The notes beneath the pieces are model-generated. The model was given only the letters and a program-made list of their open reading frames with translations. It had not been told where the DNA came from and searched no databases. The position numbers were made by a program, and so were the translations under genes. A DNA stretch of 21,133 nt from Plakobranchus ocellatus. Taxonomy: Eukaryota > Mollusca > Gastropoda > Plakobranchidae. The DNA is taken from NCBI GenBank assembly GCA_019648995.1, contig BLXT01005227.1, positions 129,865 through 150,997 of the forward strand. Reading direction: 5' to 3'. This document shows positions 1 through 14,727 of this stretch, piece after piece (position 1 is the stretch's first letter; every line of letters starts with the position of its first letter).

Positions 1-260
1 TTTTTTTTTTTTTTTTTTTTTTTCCAAAAGTATTAAAAAGGGAGTTCATTCAACAATATCATTAGATTTTCTATTTACAGTTTTGTCTCCCTTTGTTTGC
101 TACAATTTTTTTTTTTTTTTTTTCTTCTTTGCTGTTGCTTTTTGTTTGTTTCTTTCTTTTTTATTGCTTTGTTTTCTGTATGTTCGTTCGTGTTGATGTT
201 TGGTTTGTTTGTTTATAGATGATTGTTGTTTTGTTTTTTTTTTTTGCTTGTTTGTAGATG
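1..260. repeat. T-rich low-complexity tract
   Basis: The window opens with 23 T in a row. Further T runs follow around 108-123 and 232-245, with TTTG/TTTC-type simple sequence between them. The - strand open frame at 161-367 falls in this low-complexity DNA and reads as K/T/N-rich sequence, so I do not call it a gene. A poly-T tract on the + strand could be the A-tail of a - strand retroposed element whose body lies here, but I recognise no such body. Confidence 0.7.
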
Positions 261-439
261 ATTGTATGCATTGACGGTAAAGAGATAATGATAATGACTA
301 TTACAGCACAAAGGATACAACTCATCAGATTGACTTTAACTTTATGGCAGTATCTCCAGATCTTCATTTATTTACTCACAAAGCAATTGAAATAAAAGGT
401 TTTGATATCCCGTATTGCTGTTGAGCTGTTGCATTAAAT

Positions 440-1010
440 GTCACACTCCTCATCGGCCAGGCTGCCTCCTTCTAATTTGCGTGATTAAACTCAGTCGCGC
501 ATGCGTCCTTTAACTCTTAGTTTGTTTTATTTTAATTATTCATAAAGCTTCCGGTAATTATCTCATTTTTTTTACACATTTCGTTCAAAAATGGATGTGC
601 GACGCTTTAATTAATCTTTTCAGGACGCCGACCCCCTTTTCGGTTATGAACAAAATGCAACCTTTTGGGACGCAGGTAACCGATTTGGTTACAAGGGTTT
701 TACACCTCTTTAGGACGCTGACCTCCGCTGCGGTTACCTCAGAGTTTCGTATTCTTTATGATGATTTTATACAAATTTTCACAAAAGGCAAAAATTAGTG
801 CGTCCATAGGTAATAGAGAGCGTCCACCCATTGCATCTATAGGAAATTTTAATAATTTGGGTGGTGCGTACTGAAGTGTCGTTGCGTTTTATAAGTTGCA
901 ATATTTGTCAGAAGCATTTGAGTGCAATAACACAAGAATTCCAATCCATTAATCGTGCTCACAAATGCGATTTCTGACAGACAGAGTCGAATGTCGGTAT
1001 GCGTTTACAA
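440..1010. promoter_or_regulatory. CpG-rich patch with NRF1-like palindrome, candidate promoter
   Basis: CpG dinucleotides are clearly denser here than in the surrounding A+T-rich DNA. At 496-506 the sequence CGCGCATGCGT contains the palindrome CGCATGCG and matches the core of the NRF1 binding consensus (GCGCATGCGC) closely. The hexamer GGACGC or its complement GCGTCC occurs at 503, 623, 668, 713, 800 and 820. No TATA box or initiator can be assigned. The patch could be a promoter for a distant 5' non-coding exon of the LC3 gene, for a gene to the left of the window, or for nothing at all. NRF1 motif recognition is established knowledge; promoter use is inference. Confidence 0.35.
623..757 (+). 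repeat. 45-bp tandem repeat, three copies
   Basis: Three adjacent units start at 623, 668 and 713, exactly 45 bp apart. Each begins with GGACGC and has (C/T)GGTTA at offset 18 (641, 686, 731). Units 1 and 3 also share GGACGC-GACC. The rest has diverged considerably. Because 45 is a multiple of three, the open frame at 595-798 (67 residues) shows a 15-residue period (FRT, FGT, FRT at unit starts). I see no start context or homology that would make it a gene. The repeat may be a decayed minisatellite or an array of protein-binding sites in the CpG-rich patch. Confidence 0.7.
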
Positions 1011-1739
1011 AACACGCTTGTATAATATTAAAAGTGATTAAGAAGACGTTGTGGGTTTATGTGGTCTGGGATACTGTGTGTATAACCTTTCTTTCTAATA
1101 ATTATATATAATATCAAAACTAACGTCTCTATTAATCCATTGTATCTGATAAAGCAACCTACTCCAGGACTGCGATTATCCTCTCCAATTGTGCCATCAG
1201 ATTTGATCCAGCTATTGTCCTAGATCCGCTTGCTTCACATCTAAGTCATACACAATGGCACAAATAGCACGTTCTTTAAAATTACAAGATTAATAACATA
1301 TACGTGTGAATGCGTGTGTGCGTGTGTGTGTGTAAATATGGCTACTTGTATACAATAAATATATGATTCAAAGATAGAATGGGTATGTATGCTAAACTGT
1401 ACCCGTCGGTAAATTGGCGACTAAATCGGTAATTCCCATCAATTTAAAACTAATGAGGAAGTAGGACTAAAAGTAAAGACTGAAAAGCTGAAGATCCAAA
1501 TCAGGACAAGAGCATTCATAGATCTCCACTGTCTTATGGGTTAGTTTCAAAACATAGGCTAAGGGAGAACCGTACATAAATCAGCAGCAGGCAAGGGGAA
1601 AGCACTGTTTCAACTTCCGAAGAATAATCATGGAACAAATCCAAACATAGAACTCGATTAAAAACACTAAGAGGCAGGGATAGTCATATGTGGCAGGTGG
1701 CTCCAGGTCGTCATCCATCTCGCAAAATTATTACCAAAA
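1011..1739. other. No gene seen; short TG microsatellite
   Basis: I find no supportable coding region here. A short (TG)n tract with CG interruptions lies at about 1311-1333. The DNA just before 1740 may be the left part of the LINE remnant that follows, but nothing in it translates recognisably. Confidence 0.5.
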
Positions 1740-2490
1740 GTACCAACATGGAATGTTCTCATACTGTTCCAAATAAGTAAGTTACATAATGGCGATTAAG
1801 AAATGGATAGAATGAGTCTAAACATCCAAGGACATGTCGGGGTAAGAATGAAAGGGGCATATTCCATAACACTAGGTTAAAAAAAAACGTTAATTTTACT
1901 TGAGGGAAATACACATAAAAGAGACGTTGATATCTTACTTAATGTAAAAAAAAGCAAAAAGCCTGAGGTGCTGTTGTACAAGTTCAGAAGTGTAGCTAAA
2001 ATAATAGCAAAGTATTAAAATCCAGGAATTATTCAAGTATGTGCAGCGGTTACTCCTCTGTTTTTAATTAATCAAATGAAGATTATATGCACCAACATCT
2101 GATAGTGAAGATGTAGAAGTAGAAAAGAGATGTGTTTTATCAGAAGAATGATTAGGGTGGTGGAACCCAGTACTATGATGAAGACATCATAGGCAGAAAA
2201 AGTTCAATGAAACAGTACTGAAAGAAACTAATTTTAAGCGATCACGAAATAAAACCATAGGACGGAGGTAACTACAAATTTTATGGCACTGTTGATGAAC
2301 CAGTCAGCAATCACTAGGAAGACTGAAAGCAAACGCAGTAGAACTATAGAAAGAGAATAACTTTTAATGACAGTCTTAACCTGTGGGTAATAGGTGAAGG
2401 TAGCAACAACAACTTTATAAGGTCAACTGAAAACAGGTTGGAGTGGAGGAAGATTATCGCCGATGCCTATTCCAAACAGATCACCTAAAG
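1740..2490 (+). mobile_element. Decayed non-LTR retrotransposon (LINE): endonuclease pieces and C-terminus
   Basis: Translating across frame breaks gives several blocks typical of LINE polyproteins. At 1746-1814 the sequence reads TWNVLILFQ, an in-frame TAA at 1797-1799, then EMDRM; this resembles the start of apurinic-type endonuclease domains (TWNVRTL... EMDR). At 2083-2112, in another frame, it reads LYAPTSDSED, resembling the conserved endonuclease block ending in YAPT. At 2429-2488 it reads ENRLEWRKIIADAYSKQIT followed by TAA, like the very C-terminal tail of such proteins. The distance between the endonuclease and the C-terminal tail is far too short for a reverse transcriptase, so an internal deletion, or two nested remnants, is likely. 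The clade (RTE/CR1-like) is uncertain. The element cannot be active. Confidence 0.65.
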
Positions 2491-2837
2491 AAGAAAAATG
2501 GTCTATAGCACAGCATATTTTACATGGATTTCCTAAAAGTTGATTAAAATTATTAAGAATCTGGATTTTAAATCTTGATTGTCGCAACCAACAGATGATA
2601 GAATTGATAACAAGGGTTGATGCAATCCCGCATGAAATTATTTAGGATTTCGTAAGTTCGTGCATTCATCTTAAAAAAATTCATTCACTGGCAATATCAG
2701 ACCTTCAATTCACATGTACATTTATTTTTTATTAGATCATACTCAAACATGGGTTGCACACTCTCTATTTCTATAGATTATAAAAACTCTCTCGCTAAAT
2801 ATTGGTGTTTTAAAGACGTGAATACTGCGCAAGGTAT
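2491..2837. other. No feature recognised
   Basis: A+T-rich DNA between the LINE remnant and the degenerate repeat. I see no coding signal, RNA gene or clear repeat. Confidence 0.5.
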
Positions 2838-3440
2838 TAGGATATATTATATTACATGCAGGATATTGTATACGCTAATATTGTGTGTGCAAGGCATTGT
2901 GCAAACAATATAACGTTTGTGCAAGATGTGTATGCAAGGAACTGTGTGTGCACGTAATGTGTATTCAAAGTGTGTTTCAGTAACGATCTATGCATGATAT
3001 GTACTGTATATATAAGGTGTTGTCTATACAAGCTATTATGTATGAAATATCGTTTGTGTTCGATACTTGTAAGAGGTATTATGCACGATAAGTTTTGCGG
3101 GTTCAGGGCATTGTGCATCAAGTTTTTTTGCAAGCAAAGAATTTTTTTTTCTTTTTTTTTTTTTTTCAAGATATTGTGTATGCAAGGTATTTTACATTCA
3201 AAGTTTTAGGTCACGATATGCAAACTGTTGTGGATGCAAGGTATTGTTTATACATAGCTTTGAGAGGGCAAAGTATTAAGTGTGCAAGGTTCTGTTTATG
3301 GAAAGCTTTGGTTAGGTAAAGTATTGTGACTGCGAGATATTATTTGAAAAAGGTATTTGGTAGGCAAGTATTGTGCAAGCAAGGTATTGTTTGTACAAAA
3401 TTTTGGATGAACAAGGTATTGTCTCTTCAAGATTCTCCCA
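2838..3440 (+). repeat. Degenerate short-unit tandem repeat (about 16-17 bp)
   Basis: Variants of GCAAGGTATTGTGTGT recur through about 600 bp, for example TGCAAGGTATTTTACATTC near 3181, GATGCAAGGTATTGTTTA near 3232, GTGCAAGGTTCTGTTTATG near 3281, GCAAGGTATTGTTTGTA near 3378 and CAAGGTATTGTCTCTTCAAG near 3412. Spacing between neighbouring versions is usually 15-18 bp. The array is interrupted by T runs at 3139-3166. Open frames on both strands across it are products of the repetition. This is an old minisatellite that has drifted almost beyond recognition at its left side. Confidence 0.6.
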
Positions 3441-3713
3441 GTTAGGATATGAACATGCTAGTCTAAGAACACTGTACTGCCCTTCCCTGAGTCTTTCTCT
3501 TCACGTCTAGTGAAGCCGAGATCTTGTCAGCTGACAAGAAGTAAAGAGAAGTATGTTTCTTTCCTTTCCGATTAATGAATGATACTTAAGAACTGCCTGG
3601 TAATCTTAATTCTGAAGTCTCCTGAACTAGTCGCGGCGGTAACCCTGTGAGATATATGGAACTTTATTACAAGAACTTACTCGCCTGTTACGCGTAATGC
3701 CGCGGCAATAATG

Positions 3714-3714
<1 letters not shown>

Positions 3715-3794
<80 letters not shown>

Positions 3795-3795
3795 C

Positions 3796-3826
<31 letters not shown>
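3715..3826 (+). repeat. (GAT)n / (ATG)n trinucleotide microsatellite, about 37 units
   Basis: An almost pure run of GAT repeats with one GAC interruption at about 3793-3795, continuing as scattered GATGAT after 3826. It gives poly-Met, poly-Asp and poly-Ser/Ile frames on the two strands, none of which is a plausible gene. It follows a short C+G-richer segment (3628-3712) that contains GCGGCGGTAAC and GTTACGCGTAATGCCGCGG. Confidence 0.97.
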
Positions 3827-3827
<1 letters not shown>

Positions 3828-4109
3828 CCGCAATGATGACAACGGTGATGATCTCGGTTTTTTTTTTTTCAACGATTTGCCCCAGTTTTTCGCAATCTTT
3901 GTCGTATTTCAAAAGATGTGTTAATTTCAAAACGACAAATTTAAAGGCTGCTTTAGTTAATTGTCGCTGCCCCTATTTTTCAAACACTGTTCCCATTCGA
4001 GCTGGGCGGTGTTTGTATGCCATTACTGTATCTAGTACACGTTCAAACCTCTATGATGTTTACAAACAGAAATCGGGTAATGTGATTTAAAGTTGCTGTA
4101 TGGTATGTT

Positions 4110-4750
4110 TATCTAATTTAGAATCTAGATCTAGATCTAGATCTAAAAATCTAGATGTAATTTAGCTGATCTAGAGCACACTTTATAAAAGCTCTAGATC
4201 AGTTTCGGATTTATGAAGGCCCATGTAATCTAAATTTAGAATCTAGATCTAGATCTAGATCTAATCTAGATCAGGGTGGACATCCAGATTATTCTAGATT
4301 TGAGGAAGGTTGATTTTCGGGAAAAAAGGAATCCTTTTGATCGTACTAGATTAGTAGATAGACACGCTCAGATAAGATCTAATCTAGATGTAAATTCTAG
4401 TATCCTATCATAGATCTAGGAATAAGTCCGCTAAGATCACTGAGGACTGGCATATTATATTGCTCATCAAAGCTTTGAAAGGCCAAGAATGAAAATGGGG
4501 GGAGGGGGCAACATGATTATAGGTATAGATCTAGATTAGGCCTAATTTCAATTTTATCTAGATTTAGATCTAGATCAAAATAGGCTGATTTACATTTCTT
4601 TGTTAATAGAACTGCAGTGCTTGCTCATGAAAACTTTCATTTAAAATTGACAACAACATACTCATTAGGATCATTCTCATTTAGACATTCCTTAGGATCG
4701 TACAGCTTTGATTGGCCCAAATCTAGAATCTAGATCTATATCTAAATTGA
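4110..4750. repeat. Cluster of AGATCT/CTAGAT hexamer repeats
   Basis: The palindromic hexamer AGATCT and its CTAG-linked form occur again and again: short arrays at 4121-4155 and 4240-4272, and scattered copies around 4376-4420, 4525-4575 and 4721-4742. A 32-bp block is repeated exactly at 4115-4146 and 4233-4264, so at least one local duplication occurred. The pattern looks like dispersed remains of a (CTAGAT)n satellite mixed with other DNA. No coding potential is seen. Confidence 0.8.
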
Positions 4751-6212
4751 CTAGTTCATTTGTATGTTCGGTAAATTTTTAGAATCACATCAACTTTCGG
4801 ACAAAATGAAGGCATGACATGCTGGGTTAAACCCCTTTAACAAAAGAATAGATTTATACCACAACTTTAAAACAAAATCTTGTAAACCATTTGTTTGCGC
4901 TTAATAGAATTGCCATATTTGTGTTTAGCATCCTTTAAAACATAATTTTCAAACTCAAATTGATTGTTCAAGTTAAGAAATACGATATTATAGATCTGCT
5001 CTAATTTGTTTAAATTTACAACTGTCTTTAAAAATTGTAATGTAATAATTAGGGTTATAAAAAGACATTTTTGAACAAGTAATATCGAAATTAGGTTCAA
5101 TAAATTCAAGCAAGGACATTAATTTCTTGTTGATAATACAATTGAACCCATCTTTAACAACAACTTTTGCTGTAATGAGAGATTTGAAACACCCTTTTTT
5201 ATCTTTACTTATTTTTTAAATTACAATAAAGGAACTGCTTCCCTCGGTAACAGCAATAGACAAAACCCCAAAATTTTTTTTTTAAAAAAAGAGAGAAACT
5301 AAAGTGCATCTAAAATTGCCCCTCACCAACGATCTCAAGCACAAACTTTACTTGCCATAAGTATGCCTGGTTCTACATGCTTTTTCTGACATTACTATCA
5401 AAGTTGACAATGCCAAGTATCATGCTGTGCTTTTTTTCCCCGTAGCCCCCTCATATTGCACCATGCTCAGCATTAACTGTTAACACATGCAGATCTAGCC
5501 CAACTCAACCCCTCAAGCCTAACCTATGAGCACTCACTATGTGGGCTCGAGAGCTGTGTGTGTGGCACATGCTTTGTGTTAGGCATCATAATCATGCAGC
5601 AGAGATCTTTCTGAACCTACACGGTCTCCCAGCCTTAGGCAGTGCCAATTGGGAGTGGGGAGAAAAAGGAAAAGCTATTGAACAGTTTGGATTGGAATAA
5701 GAAGGATGGGTTGTCGATGTGTTGAGTGGATTAAAAAGTTATGTAACAAGAGGATGGAAAACCATTCTTAGGCTTACATCTACAGGCAATAGACAGGGAG
5801 GGAGGTGGAGCATCATCCTAGTGTCTAGATGAACAAGCCAAGTACAGCGCTTTGCCAATGACCATTATGCTCCTGCCCTTTCCTTTTACTTTAATAAATC
5901 TATATCAGCCATTCTCTACTATAACTATATCAATTAAATAAAAGGGAAATGATTATTATGGCTTATGCGTTGGTCTCATTAGATTGCACTAATTGCAAGG
6001 CAGATAACCATGAAAATGATTGGTGCTGCTAGCATTTACCTAGTATCATTCATTTGACTATTAAAATCTTCTTTAATCTCTTTTCTGGGATTCATGAACA
6101 CTCTTGCTTCAACATCACTTTATGATGAGAACAAAAGTTATCATTATTACCAATTTCCATTGTGCAAACAAATTGATTGAAAATATGTGTCAATTTTGTT
6201 TCTATCTTACAG
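4751..6212. other. Gene-less DNA upstream of the LC3 coding exons
   Basis: I find no supportable gene in this stretch. The - strand open frame at 4867-5109 is A+T-rich with no recognisable similarity. A 5' non-coding exon of the LC3 gene could be hidden here, because an acceptor-like sequence (tctatcttacag) ends at 6212, but I cannot pick a donor with confidence. Confidence 0.45.
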
Positions 6213-6276
6213 GTTGCAACCAGAAATCTGATTTCAAGACAAGAGCATTGAAAGCCAAAATCAAGTATTTCAAATT
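6213..6276 (+). other. Probable 5' UTR part of LC3 first coding exon
   Basis: A pyrimidine-rich acceptor (tttctatcttacag) ends at 6212, directly followed by sequence that has a TGA in the LC3 frame at 6229-6231 and then the LC3 start at 6277. This suggests that the first coding exon begins at 6213 and is joined to one or more upstream non-coding exons. The alternative is a transcription start close to here. Only the acceptor and the stop are visible; splicing is inference. Confidence 0.4.
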
Positions 6277-10893
<4,617 letters not shown>

Positions 10894-11655
10894 TCCATGC
10901 CAGGACATGAAGATTTTTATGCAAGCTACTGTCCTATTAATTTATCATTTCCCTCTGCAATTCAGTATTTTGTAATGTTTTTGAAGGTGTTTTCTACATG
11001 ATTTAGGAGCCTCAGCTTGTATTTTTTTTTCTTTCCTTTCACTCTAACAAAATTCAGGGAGCATCCATTTCCCTAAAGAGTTGTATAAATATTTTTACAA
11101 AAGAGCTGCTCAAAAACCTCAGACTTTCATGATTGCTGCTTCTATGACTAAAATGGAAACCCATCTTTTTGCTTGGAGTCTTTCAGAAATCTTTTATCCG
11201 CCTCAAGTAGGCTTCCAATTTTCCTCTCTCTTATACTTGTGTTCAAGCTAATTGTTAGCCCAAGCCAATTGAATGAGCAAGTCTGCTAGTTCTGCATTTA
11301 TTTCTAGTAGTGAGATTAAAATTTTAGAGAATCTGGCCCATATTAATGAAAAAGGATACAAAATATATTTTTACTCTTATCTGTCATTTATGTGCTGCAT
11401 ATTCTCTTACAGGATATGCTAGCTTTATAGCGTTACGGCTGTACCATATATTTGTCTTTTGAAATCAATTGAATCTGTTGTTTAAAGTATGTTTTGCTCT
11501 TTATATGACAGCATAGATGCATTTTTGTAAAATTTGTCTCGGCCCAGAATCTTATACTTATAGGTTTTTTTTTAATGGACAAAAGTGGACAAAACTAGCC
11601 TCTTCAAGTGTAAAGTGATTTGGGAAAATAGAAATAAATTTCTGTTTAAAATAAC
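10894..11655 (+). other. Likely LC3 3' UTR
   Basis: The stretch after the TGA at 10891-10893 contains no coding region that I can support and is T-rich, as is common for animal 3' UTRs. It ends at a candidate poly(A) signal AATAAA at 11633-11638, followed by a GU-type stretch (attgtgtctg) near 11654. The end point is a prediction; longer forms are possible. Confidence 0.45.
11633..11638 (+). terminator. Candidate poly(A) signal for LC3
   Basis: Canonical AATAAA on the + strand about 740 bases after the LC3 stop codon, with a GT-rich stretch shortly downstream. It is the first well-supported signal after the coding region that I noticed, but further AATAAA sites lie at about 12279, 15807 and 15906. 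Confidence 0.45.
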
Positions 11656-12284
11656 ATTGTGTCTGATAAAGAGAAGCAATTTGAATAATAGCAATAGCAT
11701 TGCCATGATGTCCTTTCATTTTGTACCATGTACCTCATTATGAGATTAATTATTACGTCGGTACAATTTTTTTTTTCTAAAAAATTCAGGAATTTTTAGG
11801 ACAGTTATGTAACCTTTTCTTGTAGTGGGGATTAACAGCCAGTGCTTCTAGCTGCCCTCATTTCTGCGGATTTCCGCATTTTCAGTCTTCCGTGAAATTT
11901 CATCTCAGTAGGTGCAAAATTTCGTGTATTTTAGATGCTGGTTCATAAATATTTCATTACCTCAGACTTGAACAAAATATAAGTTAAATTGATGTCAAGT
12001 GCCTCCAAATGGTTTTAAGTGCAATCATTTTGAAAAAATTTTCTAGGGGAGCATTGTCACCTGGCAAAGAATCCGTGATTTTCTTCATTACTCACTGGAA
12101 ACACTAAACAGCATTGTACTTGTGCAATAATCATTGCAATCATAATAGTTTTTAGGCCTTTACAAATTCCCTGGTGGCGTTCTTGAACTATGCAATGAAA
12201 TTTTATTGCAATGTCAGTTCTTTTCTTTCCTTTCTGTTTACTCTCTCAGGTTTAGGAATGATTATGTAAATATACTGAGAATAA

Positions 12285-12877
12285 ATGAGCACCATAGTGC
12301 CTTTGAATCACCCTTGGACTGATAAGCACATGCGTGTCTACATCTATCATATTGATGGCAGGCGTATCAAACATCTGAAGTCTCTAGTATTCACAAAGAA
12401 GGCACTTCAGAAGTTAGATATGCCTTCTATCAATAAACTAGAATCTAAAAAACCTTGTCTAGGTCTAGAGGCTATCTTTATTGATTTAGATCTTCAAGAA
12501 ATTAAGAGACAATTTCTGGAGTGATCAAAAGAATTTCCCTACGTGCACAGTTTTGATTGTCGAGTCTATGACACATGTTACAACCATACGAAAAAGATAC
12601 TGACCGCACAAGGCATGTCAATATGATGTCTTTCAATAAGTATCAGGAAGCTGTCAGAGACTGGTGGCACTGTGATATCTATAAATCCTATAGGGAGTGG
12701 GAGGCACTGATGTCTATGCACCTACCAGGGATTGTGAGACCAGTGCCTATTGATTTTCTAGAGATTGAAGGCATTGCAATACCTATTTCTTATGTAAAAA
12801 TACACTGTATGTATAAAGCAGAGAAGCTGAACAATACTTCAGAAGAAAAAAGAACAGGTTCTTTTGCCCTCTCATAG
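12285..12877 (+). pseudogene. Broken coding-like stretch, family not recognised
   Basis: Two open frames with protein-like composition lie in series. Frame one starts at ATG 12285, reads through MRVYIYHIDGRRIKHLKSLV and ECLGLEAIF-type text to a TGA at 12522-12524, and continues sensibly in the same frame (SKEFPYVHSFDCRVYDTCYN) to a TGA at about 12621. Frame two (ATG 12575) carries on with FNKYQEAVRDWWHCDIYKSY, REWEALMSMHLPGIVRPVP and IPISYVKIHCMYKAEKL to a stop at 12875-12877. One stop and one frameshift therefore interrupt what looks like about 190 codons of a single globular protein. An acceptor-like ctctcag sits at about 12244-12250. It could be a decayed gene or retrocopy, part of a mobile element, or real exons separated by tiny introns. 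I cannot name the family. Confidence 0.4.
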
Positions 12878-14068
12878 TTAATAGCACTTTTCATTATTGG
12901 TGAATGTGTAGCAGTCTTACAAAATGAGTCGAGTTGCAGTTGGATGACCGCCTTTAAATGAAAACCATTACCTAGAGGGAAGAAAACTACTCACCTCTCT
13001 ATGTGGAAAACTTTTTATAGTCATGCTTTAGACTTTCTCTGTATAAAGTTTTGGGAATTTTTACTTCTTTACTTTAATATTAATATTTCGATTTGATCTC
13101 AACGATCCAGACCCCACAACTTGACTTATTTTGTGAGACCGCTACACAAATTATGCCTTTGCTTACAGAGAGAGGAACAGAGACTGAGTTGTTTTTGACT
13201 CAGCATTACTTGTCTTTTATAGTTTATTTAGTATGTGCCTTATTAGGAGCTAAGAATATCAAATATATACCAAAAAGATTGAAAAAAGTATTTTAAAAAA
13301 TGTATGTAGCCATTACCTGTGTGGAGAATTGATAATAATATATGTGTGAATATTTTGCAAAGAATGTCAATAGCTGATGGCCACAAATTATCAGAGGACA
13401 ATAATACTGTCTTCCTAATCCTATGGTCTTAAAAGTACATGTAATTGTAAATTAATTTTAAGAGATGGAGTTGTTTTGCAAATTTACGGGGCAAAAATAT
13501 TGTTTGACTTGCTGAATAAATTTTTTAGTCACATTTTATCATTCTTAAAATTTATTTACCATATGCAATTGTCATAAATGCACAAATATTAAGTATACAT
13601 GTATGTGCATGAATATCTAGGCTTTCCGTATAGGTGTGATTTGTCTCTGTAATGTGTGATTAAGTTTTCAGCATTCACTCAATAAGTGATGTGGGCTCTA
13701 CATATTTACACAGTTAGATAGGGGAAGAAAGCAAATGGCCATTCTGTTTTATTTTTTTTTTAATTCTTTGATTTGAGATTAAAATGGGAGAGAGAAAAAA
13801 ACGCTATCAATTATCAGACTGCAAGTCACATAAGAGTTAAACAGTAACCTTTCCTGAAAATAAATCATTGTTTGAAAATGAGAGATAAAGGCAAAACTTT
13901 CTATCTATGCATTTATATTACCGTTATCTTACAAATTTTAGGGATATGCTATATGATAAATGAAGAGGCATGATTTGTTTTTTTTTGTTTTTTCTTTCAT
14001 TGTCAGATAGATTTAGGCTTTGCTAAAATAAAAATTTTAGTAATTACTCTGAAACTTCCAAATCTTTT

Positions 14069-14069
<1 letters not shown>
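12878..14069. other. No gene supported
   Basis: A+T-rich DNA. The + strand open frame at 13093-13296 (67 residues, with a hydrophobic stretch around FIVYLVCALLG) has no recognisable similarity and a weak start context, so I do not call it. No structured RNA is seen. Confidence 0.45.
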
Positions 14070-14112
<43 letters not shown>

Positions 14113-14157
14113 TTCTCTCACACTTTCTTTTTTTTCTCTCATTCTCTCTCTCTCTCT
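14070..14157 (+). repeat. (CT)n microsatellite
   Basis: A (CT)n run from about 14070 to 14110 is followed by CT-rich blocks broken by CAC and T runs, up to about 14157. The architecture resembles the tract at 7019-7124 (pure run, then CT/CAC-interrupted blocks), but the flanks do not match, so common origin is not shown. Confidence 0.95.
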
Positions 14158-14651
14158 ATCACCCTCTATATTTTGTAAGTCAAATCTTGCAGATTGTATT
14201 ACTTTTCAGTCTTGAAATCAATTCTAAGAATGCAATTCAAGTGATTATTGAATTCCAATTGCGCATAATTGTTACAATGGAAACCTCAAAAGCCAAAGCC
14301 TGAGAGTGAGTTCCCATTTCTCATAAACCTTATTCCTTTTTTTCTCTGATGTAAGATGTGAAGAAAATTTCTCTTTATGTATGTGTAACTGTAAGAGAGT
14401 ATAATTCATTTGTAACAGATTTCCCTTTCCCATCAAATATTAATCTATAAGTTTGCCCTAGTTGACACTGTGCCAATTATTGCTCTACTGAATAATAATA
14501 CATTTTAACAGCAACTAATATAAATCTTAATATAATATTATTGCTCTTAAGAGGTCTTGGCTATAGCAACAGTATCAAAGTTGTCCCTTTCTCCAGTTAG
14601 GACTGAAGTGTACAGCATACTATGTGTATATGTTAAATATTCCCTATAATC

Positions 14652-14727
14652 TGCAGTTATCCAAAAGTTCTATTTTATTGATGCTGTCATGCAGTTATCC
14701 AAAGTTCTATTTTATTGACGATGCAAT
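14652..14727 (+). repeat. 38-bp tandem duplication, two copies
   Basis: Two units start at 14652 and 14690 with TGCAGTTATCC, and both continue with AAAGTTCTATTTTATTGA. The second has one A fewer in the A run and a few changes near its end. The high identity points to a fairly recent local duplication. Confidence 0.85.

Noticed and set aside
3628-3712. C+G-rich segment with imperfect inverted repeat before (GAT)n
   Set aside because: The pairing is too imperfect to call a hairpin or transposon terminus.
3627-3930. Open frames on both strands with poly-Ser, poly-Ile or poly-Met runs
   Set aside because: They are translations of the (GAT)n microsatellite and have no flanking coding signal.
3986-4016. 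CAAACAC ... GTGTTTG inverted repeat
   Set aside because: Only seven base pairs with a long loop; common by chance.
13093-13296. 67-residue + strand frame with a hydrophobic segment
   Set aside because: No recognisable family, no link to the 12.3-12.9 kb stretch, and of a length expected by chance in this DNA.
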